NCBI RefSeq assembly: GCF_050271975.1 | Contig: NZ_CP189850.1 | Coordinates: 744,001 to 808,000, forward strand | From: Litorimonas sp947503715 | GTDB taxonomy: Bacteria; Pseudomonadota; Alphaproteobacteria; Caulobacterales; Maricaulaceae | Direction: 5' to 3' | Length of the DNA stretch: 64,000 nucleotides | Shown here: positions 34,662 to 43,704 of the stretch, one piece after another | Position numbering within the stretch: the first letter of the stretch is position 1 | Layout: every line of letters starts with the position of its first letter | The notes under the pieces: model-generated | Database searches by the model: none | What the model was told of the DNA's origin: nothing | Seen by the model: only the letters and a program-made list of their open reading frames with translations | Made by a program: the position numbers and the translations under genes

Positions 34662-37600
34662 ATGAAACATAACGAAGACACGAGAGTAAAGATCCCCACT
34701 ATCTTACACCTGACAAGATTGGGCTACGAATACTTGTCTTTGAAAAATGCCAATTGGGATGAAGACACCAATATCTTCCCAGATATATTTCAAGAGAGCC
34801 TCCAACGCATAAACCCTGAAATCGATAAGTCTCAGATAGACAGAGCCTTTGAAGACATAAAACTAGCTTTGGACAATGAGGACTTAGGCAAGGCGTTCTA
34901 TGAAATTCTGGTCGAACGATCTGGATTAAAGCTGATTGATTTCGAAAATTTCGATAATAATAGCTTTCATGTTGTCACAGAGCTGCCCTGCAAAAATGGC
35001 GACGACGAATTCCGACCAGACATAACGCTACTGATAAACGGAATGCCTTTGGTTTTTATTGAGGTTAAAAAGCCTAATAATAAAGAAGGCATTCTCGCCG
35101 AACATCGGAGAATGGAACAGCGGTTCGAAAATCCGAAGTTTCGCCGTTTCATCAACATCACTCAGATAATGGTATTCTCCAATAATATGGAGTATAATGA
35201 CGACTCTCCAGCCCCAATAGAAGGGGCTTTCTACGCCTCAACCGCTTATAGGAAACCAGTCTTCAATTATTTCCGTGAAGAGGAAGCCCTAGACTTATCC
35301 GTTATTCTATCACCACCTAACGACGTGATTGAAAACGATGTTCTTCAAGATACCAATCTAAACGTCATCAAAAACCATCCTGAGTTTGCGACAAACAAAG
35401 AGCCAGATACGCCAACTAACAGAATTTGCACATCCCTGTTCAGCCGAGAAAGAATTTCATTCCTTCTGCAGTATGCCATCGCTTATGTGAATGAAACTAA
35501 TGGTCTCGAAAAACATATCATGCGATACCCTCAAATCTTCGCCACTAAAGCGATTGAGGAGGAATTAGAAAGCGGTACCAGAAACGGAATAATCTGGCAT
35601 ACACAAGGTAGCGGAAAGACAGCTTTAGCATATTACAACGTCAAACATCTGACAGATTATTTCAGCCAAAAAGGTGTCATCCCTAAATTCTATTTCATTG
35701 TTGATAGAATTGACTTGTTGATTCAAGCCAAACGAGAATTCACGAGCCGTGGCTTGGTCGTACATACCATCGCATCCCGCGAAGACTTTGCCAAAGACAT
35801 CAAATCAACGGGGGTCATCCACAACTTATCTGGCAACCCAGAAATCACGGTGGTCAACATTCAAAAATTTGAAGATGATCCAGATGTCGTCAAAACCGAA
35901 GACTATGACCTCAGCATTCAGAGAGTTTATTTTCTGGATGAGGTTCACCGAAGCTACAGTCCAAAAGGCAGCTTCCTTGCCAACCTGACACAGTCTGACA
36001 AGAACGCCATCAAAATAGGTCTCACCGGAACTCCTCTTTTAGGAAACGATTACAATTCTCGACTCTTGTTTGGGGATTACATTCACACCTACTACTACAA
36101 CAAATCTATCGCCGATGGCTACACGCTACGTCTAATCCGAGAAGAAATTGCCGCTAAATATCGAGTATCTTTGCAACAGGCTCTGGACGACATCCAAGTT
36201 AGAGAAGGTGACATTGATAAAAGGCACTTGTTCGCACATCCACGTTTCGTTGAACCGATGCTCGACTACATAATCGAAGACTTTGAGAATAGCCGAATTG
36301 CCCATGGTGATAACAGCATTGGCGGCATGGTGATTTGTGACAGTTCAGATCAAGCTAAAAAGATGTTTGAGATGTTCGAGCAAAAATACGCCTCAGACTC
36401 AAAAAACCAAGACGTCAAGGTCAAAAGCGCTGCTCTTATTCTTCATGATGTGGGAAGCAAAGACGAACGCAAAGACAAGGTCGAAGAATTTAAGGCAGGA
36501 AATATAGACTTCCTAATCGTCTTTAACATGCTCTTGACCGGATTTGATGCCAAACGGCTCAAGAAGCTTTATATCGGACGCGTTATTAAACGTCATAATC
36601 TCCTACAGGCTTTGACTCGCGTAAATCGGAGATACAAAGACTTCCAGTATGGCTTCGTGGTCGATTTTGCAGATATCCGCAAAGAATTTGATGCCACCAA
36701 CAAAGCTTATTTCGATGAACTACAGAGTGAGCTTGGGGATGAAATGGAGCACTACTCCAACATCTTCAAATCCAAGGAAGAAATCGAAGAAGAAATCGAA
36801 AATATCAAAGACGTTCTCTTCCGTTTTGACACCACCAATGCAGAAGTATTCTCACAACAAATTAGTCAAATTCAAGACCGTGAAGAGCTTCGAAAAATCA
36901 AACGCGCACTGAACGACGCCAAAGGTCTATATAATCTGATCCGGCTTTTCGGGCACTATGGCATAGTCGATAAGCTAGATTTCAGAAAACTGACCATATT
37001 GTTCCGAGAGGTAAGTAATCATCTTGATCTGGTTAACCTGAAAGAAAAACTCGAAAACAGTTCTGACAGTATCAACCTGATCAATGTCGCGCTTGAAGAT
37101 GTCATCTTCAAGTTCCAAAAAATCGGCGAAGAAGAGCTGGTCTTGGCAGATCAGTTGAAAAATACACTACGCCGAACAAGAGAAGCTTTAGCTGGAAACT
37201 TTGATACAAAAGACAAGCAATTCATTAGCCTGAAAGACGAACTAGAAAGACTCTTCAAGAAGAAGAACCTAAGCGAAGTTACACAAGAGGAGATGAACGC
37301 CAACATCAAAGCTCTCGAAGGTATCCATTCACGGGTCAAAGAACTTAATCGACAAAACAATCTGATAAAAACGAAATACGGCGAAGATGTGAAATATGCC
37401 CGTGTTCACAAGCGATTAGTAGAAAGCGGAAAAATCAAAGAGTCCGAAAGACGAATTCATAGTGCGTTGACGGGCGTTAAGGGCGTTGCTGATGAAGAGG
37501 TGCTCAAAAATACACAAATTCTCGACAATGAAAGTTACTTCGAAAGAGTGACAATGCCGTTGATTATCGATGAGTTTAAATCCAAAAATAAAATCGATCT

Positions 37601-37679
37601 TGATGCTAGCCTTTCGCGCTATATTAACGGCCTAATCGTCAAAGAGTATATGAACGAATTTAGTGGGGCACGTTTATGA
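34662..37679 (+). CDS. hsdR: Type I restriction endonuclease subunit R (HsdR)
   Basis: A 1005-residue protein with the type I R layout. The nuclease domain has the PD-(D/E)xK residues D120, E134-x-K136 ('RPDITLLINGMPLVFIEVKKP'). The SF2 translocase has Walker A 'TQGSGKT' (K319), DEAD-like D426-E-V-H429, and 'GLTGTPLL'. Helicase domain 2 has 'FNMLLTGFDAKRLKKLYIGRVIKRHNLLQALTRVNR', followed by a C-terminal helical region that binds the methylase. It cuts DNA at a distance from unmethylated sites using ATP-driven translocation. It overlaps hsdM by 4 bp. No truncation or frameshift is seen. Confidence 0.96.
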   Translation: MKHNEDTRVKIPTILHLTRLGYEYLSLKNANWDEDTNIFPDIFQESLQRINPEIDKSQIDRAFEDIKLALDNEDLGKAFYEILVERSGLKLIDFENFDNNSFHVVTELPCKNGDDEFRPDITLLINGMPLVFIEVKKPNNKEGILAEHRRMEQRFENPKFRRFINITQIMVFSNNMEYNDDSPAPIEGAFYASTAYRKPVFNYFREEEALDLSVILSPPNDVIENDVLQDTNLNVIKNHPEFATNKEPDTPTNRICTSLFSRERISFLLQYAIAYVNETNGLEKHIMRYPQIFATKAIEEELESGTRNGIIWHTQGSGKTALAYYNVKHLTDYFSQKGVIPKFYFIVDRIDLLIQAKREFTSRGLVVHTIASREDFAKDIKSTGVIHNLSGNPEITVVNIQKFEDDPDVVKTEDYDLSIQRVYFLDEVHRSYSPKGSFLANLTQSDKNAIKIGLTGTPLLGNDYNSRLLFGDYIHTYYYNKSIADGYTLRLIREEIAAKYRVSLQQALDDIQVREGDIDKRHLFAHPRFVEPMLDYIIEDFENSRIAHGDNSIGGMVICDSSDQAKKMFEMFEQKYASDSKNQDVKVKSAALILHDVGSKDERKDKVEEFKAGNIDFLIVFNMLLTGFDAKRLKKLYIGRVIKRHNLLQALTRVNRRYKDFQYGFVVDFADIRKEFDATNKAYFDELQSELGDEMEHYSNIFKSKEEIEEEIENIKDVLFRFDTTNAEVFSQQISQIQDREELRKIKRALNDAKGLYNLIRLFGHYGIVDKLDFRKLTILFREVSNHLDLVNLKEKLENSSDSINLINVALEDVIFKFQKIGEEELVLADQLKNTLRRTREALAGNFDTKDKQFISLKDELERLFKKKNLSEVTQEEMNANIKALEGIHSRVKELNRQNNLIKTKYGEDVKYARVHKRLVESGKIKESERRIHSALTGVKGVADEEVLKNTQILDNESYFERVTMPLIIDEFKSKNKIDLDASLSRYINGLIVKEYMNEFSGARL

Positions 37680-39307
37680 TAACGCTCGAATTTGAGCGCA
37701 AAACCAAAGAGCTTATCGATAGTCTCAAAGGGATTTGCGCCTCTAATGGCCTTGGCAATGATGGCAATGAATTTAAAATTATTACACAGGTCTTTTTGTA
37801 TAAGTTCCTGCACGATAAGTTTGCCTATGAACTTAAACGATTAGATAAACGTGTGGGCTCTGCTGATAATTGGGAACGAGCCGTGAAAGCCCTCCCAGAA
37901 GGCGACCTTGAAATGGCAATGCTTCAACTCCCTGCAAACACAGCAAGGTTAAAGTCCGAGCATTTAATTTCATCGTTATTTGAAAGGCAAAACGACAAAG
38001 ATTTTGCCAAGCTGTTTGATGATACGCTTCGAGACATTGCTATCGAAAATAATGACATATTCGCGGTCAGAACAGCAAGTGGCTCGAAAATTATTCTCTT
38101 TGATCGTGTGAGCGAATTCATAACTGATACTTCAAAGCGCGATGCGTTTTGCCGTGCCATAATTAATAAACTAGTCGAGTTCAGTTTTGAATATATTTTT
38201 ACTGAAAAATTTGATTTCTACGCAACGATTTTTGAATATCTGATCTCGGACTACAACAAAGATAGCGGCGGGAAATACGCTGAATATTATACGCCGCATG
38301 CCGTCGCCAAAATCATGGCTGCCATTCTCGTCCCAGAAGGGGAAAGAGGACAAATCCAGAATGCATCTTGTTATGACCCTTCAGCAGGTTCTGGGACACT
38401 TTTGATGAACTTAGCTCATGCCATAGGTGAGGATCGCTGTAGTATTTACTCTCAAGATATCTCTCAGAAATCCTCCAGTCTTCTACGTTTGAATCTGATC
38501 TTAAACGGTCTTGTGCATTCCATTCAAAATGTCATTCAGGGCAACACCATTTTGTCACCATATTTTAAGGATGGAAAAAACCTCCAATTGTTTGATTATA
38601 TCGTTTCCAATCCACCGTTCAAAATGGACTTCAGCGACTTCCGAGACGATTTAGACAGTAAAGAAAATCAATCTAGGTTTTTCGCAGGTGTTCCCAAAAT
38701 TCCGGCAAAGAAAAAAGAGTCGATGGCCATCTATCAACTCTTCCTGCAACACATTATTCACAGTCTCAAGGACGACGGTAAGGCCGCAGTCGTCGTGCCA
38801 ACTGGGTTTGTAACAGCCAAAGGGATCGATAAAAAAATTAGAGAAAAACTAATCTCGGAGAAAATGTTGGCAGGCGTTGTCTCCATGCCAAGTAACATAT
38901 TTGCCACGACAGGTACTAATGTCTCAATCTTGTTTATTGACCGCTCAAACAAAGGTGATGTGGTTCTAATTGATGCTTCCAATCTTGGTGAAACGATCAA
39001 AGAAGGTAAAAATCAAAAAACAGTCTTGAGCGAGGAAGAGGAAAATCTGATTATTTCCACTTTCATCGCAAAGAATGAAGTCGATGATCTTTCTGCTATT
39101 GTTTCATACGAAGACGTTGCGAATAAAAATCACTCTTTTAGTGCAGGCCAGTATTTTGAGGTAAAGATTGAGTATGTAGATATTAGTCACGATGAATTCA
39201 CAGATAAATTGACGGCAAGAAAAGCTATTTTGGACAAGTTGTTCGAAGATTCCAAAACACTCTCAAAAAGTATCAGTGATGGCCTGTCGAAATTGAATTA
39301 TGAGTAG
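37676..39307 (+). CDS. hsdM: Type I restriction-modification DNA methyltransferase (HsdM)
   Basis: A 543-residue N6-adenine methyltransferase. It has the HsdM N-terminal helical domain (about 1-150), SAM motif I 'DPSAGSGTLL' (from D234) and the catalytic N312-P-P-F315. It modifies adenine in the recognition site together with HsdS and forms the core of the R2M2S complex. The coding frame overlaps hsdR by 4 bp and hsdS by 8 bp, giving coupled expression. All key residues are present, so the system is probably active. Confidence 0.96.
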   Translation: MITLEFERKTKELIDSLKGICASNGLGNDGNEFKIITQVFLYKFLHDKFAYELKRLDKRVGSADNWERAVKALPEGDLEMAMLQLPANTARLKSEHLISSLFERQNDKDFAKLFDDTLRDIAIENNDIFAVRTASGSKIILFDRVSEFITDTSKRDAFCRAIINKLVEFSFEYIFTEKFDFYATIFEYLISDYNKDSGGKYAEYYTPHAVAKIMAAILVPEGERGQIQNASCYDPSAGSGTLLMNLAHAIGEDRCSIYSQDISQKSSSLLRLNLILNGLVHSIQNVIQGNTILSPYFKDGKNLQLFDYIVSNPPFKMDFSDFRDDLDSKENQSRFFAGVPKIPAKKKESMAIYQLFLQHIIHSLKDDGKAAVVVPTGFVTAKGIDKKIREKLISEKMLAGVVSMPSNIFATTGTNVSILFIDRSNKGDVVLIDASNLGETIKEGKNQKTVLSEEEENLIISTFIAKNEVDDLSAIVSYEDVANKNHSFSAGQYFEVKIEYVDISHDEFTDKLTARKAILDKLFEDSKTLSKSISDGLSKLNYE

Positions 39308-40508
39308 CATTACATCTCATAAGTTCAGCGATCTCTATAAGATGAGTTCCGGAATATCTTCAAAACCAGAACAGGCTGGGCATGGAAGCCCGTTCCTTTC
39401 TTTCTCCTCGGTTTTCAACAATTATTTTTTACCAGAAAACTTGCCCGACTTTATGAATGTATCTCAATCCGAACAGATGAGATATTCAATTAAAGAAGGT
39501 GATATATTTCTAACGCGCACAAGCGAAACTATTGACGACCTTGGGATGAGCTCAGTGGCGGCGAAAGATTATCCTAGTGCGACCTATAGCGGATTTTTAA
39601 AACGTCTCCGTCCCACACAATCAGATGTCACTTATCCCAAATACATGGCTTTTTATTTGCGTAGTAAATTGTTCAGAAAGACAATGACGAATAACGCTGT
39701 ACTCACATTGCGGGCTAGTTTGAACGAAGATATTTTTTCTTATCTCGACCTACTTTTACCTGAGTATACGGAACAGGTAAAAATTGGAGATTTGCTTCAT
39801 CTTATATCCCAAAAAATTTCTCTGAATAATACAATTAACTCCGAACTAGAAACCTTGGCGAAGACCATATACGACTATTGGTTTGTCCAGTTTGACTTCC
39901 CAGATGAAAACGGCAGACCCTATAAAACATGCGGTGGGGAATTGGTATATGATGATAAATTAGGTCGTGAAATCCCATCAGGTTGGTCGGGTAAGGACTT
40001 AGGTGATTTGTGCAAACTATATCAGCCCAAAACCATATCTGGGAAAGATATGGTGCGTGATGGAAAGTACTTAGTTTACGGGGCTAACGGTATTGTTGGA
40101 CGATATGATCAGTACAATCACAAAGATAGTGTTGTGACTGTGACTTGCAGAGGAGCTTCTTGCGGCACTTTAAATGTTACCCTGCCTTGCTCGTGGATCA
40201 CAGGTAATGCAATGGTCGTTCAACCATTTAATAAAGATCTGAATATAGATTTCATTACAAATAGTCTTACTTGGGCAAACCTTGACTCCGCTATTACAGG
40301 TTCTGCGCAACCGCAAATAACTAGGACTAATCTAGCTCCAATAAAAATATGCCTCCCAAAGGCGAATGTTCTTGAATCTTACAACCGTATTATTAATCCA
40401 AGTTTCGAGAAAAGAAATGATAACCTTCTAGAAAACCAAAAGCTCTCTAAACTCCGTGATTGGCTTTTACCTATGCTAATGAGTGGTCAAATTACAGTTG
40501 GTGATTGA
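39300..40508 (+). CDS. hsdS: Type I restriction specificity subunit (HsdS)
   Basis: A 402-residue protein with two target-recognition domains separated by a helical spacer. The first spacer region 'EYTEQVKIGDLLHLISQKISLNNTINSELETLAKTIYDYWFVQFDFP' (about 155-205) and the C-terminal 'NQKLSKLRDWLLPMLMSGQITVGD' are typical. It sets the bipartite recognition sequence, which cannot be predicted here. The first TRD has 'EGDIFLTRTSETIDDLGMSS', the second 'GKYLVYGANGIVGRYDQY...CRGASCGTL'. The 3' end overlaps the HNH gene's possible start by up to 26 bp. Confidence 0.93.
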   Translation: MSSITSHKFSDLYKMSSGISSKPEQAGHGSPFLSFSSVFNNYFLPENLPDFMNVSQSEQMRYSIKEGDIFLTRTSETIDDLGMSSVAAKDYPSATYSGFLKRLRPTQSDVTYPKYMAFYLRSKLFRKTMTNNAVLTLRASLNEDIFSYLDLLLPEYTEQVKIGDLLHLISQKISLNNTINSELETLAKTIYDYWFVQFDFPDENGRPYKTCGGELVYDDKLGREIPSGWSGKDLGDLCKLYQPKTISGKDMVRDGKYLVYGANGIVGRYDQYNHKDSVVTVTCRGASCGTLNVTLPCSWITGNAMVVQPFNKDLNIDFITNSLTWANLDSAITGSAQPQITRTNLAPIKICLPKANVLESYNRIINPSFEKRNDNLLENQKLSKLRDWLLPMLMSGQITVGD

Positions 40509-41199
40509 GGTGACTTACCAAGAAAAAATCTTATATTATTTGTCTGAAGAATCCATCGAGTTGGAGATGGCCGAATTCCTCAAACTCGGAAAGACTAAAT
40601 ATAGCGAGCGAGCTTCTGATTTCTTAGACCTTGGCAAGGTCTCTTCGTCTCGGTCATATTTTCTGGAAACCAAGCATGGCCTCATGCCAATGAAACTAAT
40701 CGCACGGACAGCCTATGCCAAGAACTACAAAGGCTGGCATGATTATAATTCGATCGCTTATGCGAGGGCATTAGAAAAACTAGGTTTCAAAGTTCGACAT
40801 GAACGTAGCAAGTCGAAGCAAGAACCGAAAATTAAGCCAAGAGCACGGAAACGAAAATACTATGACGTTCTCGTACGACCAAATCAGGCTGACTTCAGAC
40901 GACGTGTCATCAAGAAATTCAAAGGCCGATGTTTCCTGACAGGATGCCGAGTGGAAGAAGCTATGGAAGCCGCTCATATCCTGCCAGTCGCAGAAGATGG
41001 AAGCGATGAAACACGAAACGGCATTTTAATCAGGCGTGATATCCACCGCCTCTTCGATCTTGACCTAATCACTATCTCTCCCAAAAATGGAAACGTGAAA
41101 ATCGCCAAAGAAATCCGCGCAGAATACCGCGATCAAATCGAAGCCAGTGTCGACCTCAAAATGCTCGACATTGAAATGCTCAAACTCAGATATGGCTGA
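40483..41199 (+). CDS. HNH endonuclease coupled to hsdS
   Basis: A 230-238 residue protein with a C-terminal HNH_2-type domain: 'RRVIKKFKGRCFLTGCRVEEAMEAAHILPVAEDGSDETRNGILIRRDIHRLFDLDLITISP' carries the C...C pair, the A-H-I-L-P core, N-G-I-L-I-R-R-D-I-H, and D-L. The N-terminal 100 residues are basic, with no assigned domain. The start is uncertain: GTG 40483, TTG 40498, GTG 40501 or GTG 40510 all occur, and no ATG, implying coupling to hsdS. It is probably part of the restriction module, either a DNA-damaging effector or a second, modification-dependent nuclease (inference). Confidence 0.75.
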   Translation: MVKLQLVIEVTYQEKILYYLSEESIELEMAEFLKLGKTKYSERASDFLDLGKVSSSRSYFLETKHGLMPMKLIARTAYAKNYKGWHDYNSIAYARALEKLGFKVRHERSKSKQEPKIKPRARKRKYYDVLVRPNQADFRRRVIKKFKGRCFLTGCRVEEAMEAAHILPVAEDGSDETRNGILIRRDIHRLFDLDLITISPKNGNVKIAKEIRAEYRDQIEASVDLKMLDIEMLKLRYG

Positions 41200-41274
41200 A
41201 CTGTGAAGTTGTAATATTTCTAGCGCGTTTTTTAGGGCCTATTTTGAAGGGTATGACGATTTCTCAATCTTGTA

Positions 41275-42192
41275 TTACTTTCCGACCTTATCTGCATTAG
41301 CAAAATATTCGTCTAGCAAATCATGCGCATCAAGAATTCTAAACGGGTTAGTTTGGCTCGCCTCATGGTTTTCTTCATCTGTAATTCTGCACCAAGGGCA
41401 TAGTTCCATTCGATCATCAATAGGCTCTTCGCATTCGGAACAAAAATGAGGAGAGTTTTCAATTGATCCGTCAGAAAAAACAAAAGAGTCGTTATTAGCA
41501 CACTTCAGGTAAGGGGTGATTGAGCTTTTCCCAATATTAAGCTGATACCATTCTGCGCCTATTTCTCTAGCCACGGTGCTAGAGTGCTCTAATTTGCCAG
41601 TGGGGAATTTTGGCCCCACGATAATTGCGGTTATCAAATCTGTCGGAATGAAAAGTATTTGATGCCCTCCAATTGTTTCTATTGCCTCTGGGTCTGCTAC
41701 CAATCTAGTCTCGCGTTCGTAGCTCCATTCTTTTAGTTTTGTGAAGTATGCGGTATGAATGGCCGCATTTAACAGAAAATAACTGTGCCGTGGTTTCTTA
41801 GTTCCGGCAGCCAATTCTAACAAACCATTTAGTTTGTCATTGGCGGCTTCTTGGTAAATAACATCTTCCAGCCTAAATTCTGAACTCCAATCTTTTAGAG
41901 CTTCTGTATCAAATTCTAAGACGAACCCCGTGTGATTGTCAGCATAGTGCGCCCACATGGGCGTCACAATTGGTGAACGAGAAAAACAAGTGGTGGGTAA
42001 TTGGGGAATGTCCTGCACGACATCATTATAAAATGCCAACAAGTTGGAATCGACCGACAGATCGATTGAAAGAAAGAGTTCGAATGGGTCGTTGTAGTCT
42101 TTAGGAAAAGAGCACTTTATTCCGCAATATTCATCGCGCGCAAAAACTATCTCTAACATTTCATGAGAAAAGTACTTATAAATTTTACCCAT
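41275..42192 (-). CDS. DUF2971 family protein
   Basis: A 305-residue protein on the strand opposite to its neighbours. 'CFSRSPIVTPMWAHYADNHTGFVLEFDTEAL' and 'KLKEWSYERETRLVAD' match DUF2971, a family of unknown biochemistry often found in defence islands and mobile elements. The C-terminus adds a zinc-ribbon pair 'CSECEEP...CPWC' (about 245-270), not part of the core family pattern. Start 42192 is my choice because it begins 'MGKIYKYFS', the family start; the frame is open to 42267. The AT-rich base use is like the rest of the element. An antiphage role is possible but not shown. Confidence 0.75.
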   Translation of the reverse strand: MGKIYKYFSHEMLEIVFARDEYCGIKCSFPKDYNDPFELFLSIDLSVDSNLLAFYNDVVQDIPQLPTTCFSRSPIVTPMWAHYADNHTGFVLEFDTEALKDWSSEFRLEDVIYQEAANDKLNGLLELAAGTKKPRHSYFLLNAAIHTAYFTKLKEWSYERETRLVADPEAIETIGGHQILFIPTDLITAIIVGPKFPTGKLEHSSTVAREIGAEWYQLNIGKSSITPYLKCANNDSFVFSDGSIENSPHFCSECEEPIDDRMELCPWCRITDEENHEASQTNPFRILDAHDLLDEYFANADKVGK

Positions 42193-42402
42193 GGAGTTCA
42201 CTCTCGATTTAGCTCCCGAAGTTGCCATTGAGTACCAATGGGGATTCAGAGCGTAGTATGGTCCCAACCTGTAAGGAAGTAGTACTTTTTTCTAAAACCT
42301 TCACGAAACCTGTTTAAGACGGTTCAGCGTTTTTACAGTCCCAGTCACACGTTTTATGTGGTACCCTTCGTTGAGAGTTTCCTACCAAGTTGGACATGAG
42401 TA

Positions 42403-43302
42403 ATGGACTATAAAAACCACGGTCGCTCACTTGAGCTATTCTTTATCAATGGCCGGCCTGATGGAATGCTAACAGCGGAAGTGTTTGTCTGGACGGGTCA
42501 CATTCTTGCCGCCCCTCGCACGCAAATTGGCGAAGCTCTCAAAAGACCAGCGTCAATGTATACGGGTGTATATGTATTGATTGGTGAAACTGAAGACGGG
42601 GCAAAGCTCTATGTGGGTGAAGGCGAGGATATATCCCAGCGCATAAAGAGCCACGACACCAACAAAGATTGGTGGACCAAAGCCATCTTGATTACTTCGG
42701 CCGCTAACAACCTAAATAAAGCTCACGTCAAATATTTGGAGTCTCGCTTAGTAGAAGAGGCCAATAAAGTTGGTCAATCAATTGTTGATAATGGGAATGC
42801 TCCAACAAAGCCTTCTTTGTCAGAAGCTGCTCAAGCAAACATGGAGTCATTCCTTCAAAATATCTTGATGGTTATGCCTGCTATTGGAATTGACTCATTC
42901 TTACAAAAAACCCGCCCTAAGAAAGATCGATCTAGCTCCAGTCATAAAGACGAAGCCGAAACCGTCTTTGAGGTTCATTCAACCCGCATAGGTTTACGCG
43001 CTGAAGCCGTTTTAAAGAATGGTGAGTTTATAGTACAAGAAGGTTCTGAAGCGCGTTCAGAGTGGCAAAGCGATAGAAAGCATGGTTATTCAAAGCTCTT
43101 CGAAAAATTGGTGGATAGCGGCGTGATGAAGCTAGAAGGAAAAGTTAGAGTTTTTCAAAGTGACTATGCCTTTGCCAGTCCCAGCGCTTCAGCTGCAATT
43201 ATATTTGGCCGTCCATCAAATGGCCAGACAGAGTGGAAGCTCAAAGGCACAAAGAAGACATACAAGCAATGGGAAGCTGAAGAGATCGAGAAGGCCGTTT
43301 AG
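42403..43302 (+). CDS. GIY-YIG nuclease domain protein with DUF4357
   Basis: A 299-residue protein. Residues about 50-120 hold a GIY-YIG-like domain: 'TGVYVLIGETEDGAKLYVGEGEDISQRIKSHDTNKDWWTKAILIT'. The GVY and YVG are seen, with the R in 'SQRI' and a later E ('KYLESRLVEEA'). Residues about 185-265 are DUF4357 ('FEVHSTRIGLRAEAVLKNGEFIVQEGSEARSEW...'), which is often joined to GIY-YIG domains or located beside restriction genes. It may cut DNA or be a defence effector; substrate unknown. It is the last gene before the right attachment site. Confidence 0.78.
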   Translation: MDYKNHGRSLELFFINGRPDGMLTAEVFVWTGHILAAPRTQIGEALKRPASMYTGVYVLIGETEDGAKLYVGEGEDISQRIKSHDTNKDWWTKAILITSAANNLNKAHVKYLESRLVEEANKVGQSIVDNGNAPTKPSLSEAAQANMESFLQNILMVMPAIGIDSFLQKTRPKKDRSSSSHKDEAETVFEVHSTRIGLRAEAVLKNGEFIVQEGSEARSEWQSDRKHGYSKLFEKLVDSGVMKLEGKVRVFQSDYAFASPSASAAIIFGRPSNGQTEWKLKGTKKTYKQWEAEEIEKAV

Positions 43303-43332
43303 ATGCGAAACTAAGCACTGAAATTGGCCACT

Positions 43333-43355
43333 TTGCACTTACATAGCACTTAAGT
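43333..43355. repeat. Candidate arm-type integrase site, right
   Basis: TTTGCACTTACATAGCACTTAAG differs in one base from 29944-29966. It sits about 85 bp inside the right attachment site. Confidence 0.55.
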
Positions 43356-43441
43356 TTTAAGGATGGACTTCAGTAAGAACTTGAAAAATATGGGCATTTA
43401 GCCTAACGTGTTGTTATCGTTAAACTAAATGTAGGTCAGGA

Positions 43442-43516
43442 TGGTGGGCGATACTGGGATTGAACCAGTGACCCCTACAATGTCAATGTAGTGCTCTCCC
43501 GCTGAGCTAATCGCCC
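43442..43516 (-). tRNA. tRNA-Val (GAC), with encoded CCA
   Basis: A 75-nt tRNA reading GGGCGAT...ATCGCCCACCA on the minus strand. The acceptor 7-bp stem, D-arm (GCTCAGCGGGAGAGC), anticodon stem CTACA/TGTAG with loop TTGACAT (anticodon GAC at 43482-43484) and T-arm with GGTTCAATCC are visible. The 3' half (43441-43489) is duplicated at 29769-29817, so the element's own right end supplies the functional tRNA 3' part. Confidence 0.97.
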
Positions 43517-43704
43517 GTTCCAAATCGTGAACGTAAAGTTTCGAAGAGTAATCTTCGACGTTCGGGAAACGGCGATATACGCAAGGGTGTGGGGGCATGC
43601 AAGCCCTAATCCGCACCTCTTTTTGGGACCCTCAAATCTGAACAATCGCTCGGCTACACCTGTCCGCTTGTCGCCCTTCGGGGGATGGCCTATGCGCTGT
43701 GATT

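Larger units (their letters stand above)
29769..43489. mobile_element. 13.7-kb integrated element at tRNA-Val (satellite-like, with defence cargo)
   Basis: The element is bounded by a perfect 49-bp direct repeat (29769-29817 and 43441-43489) made of the 3' half of tRNA-Val including CCA and anticodon loop. An integrase lies at the left end. All of the interior is visibly AT-richer than the flanks. Content in order: integrase, AEP primase-like, SF3/D5-like helicase, HTH protein, YozE-like protein, HsdR, HsdM, HsdS, HNH nuclease, DUF2971 protein (minus strand), GIY-YIG/DUF4357 protein. No capsid, terminase, portal, conjugation or relaxase gene is seen. This resembles a phage satellite or mini integrative element; mobility is inferred. 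Confidence 0.9.

Noticed and set aside
29769..43489. Complete prophage or conjugative element
   Set aside because: No capsid, terminase, tail, lysis, relaxase or type IV secretion gene is recognisable within the boundaries.
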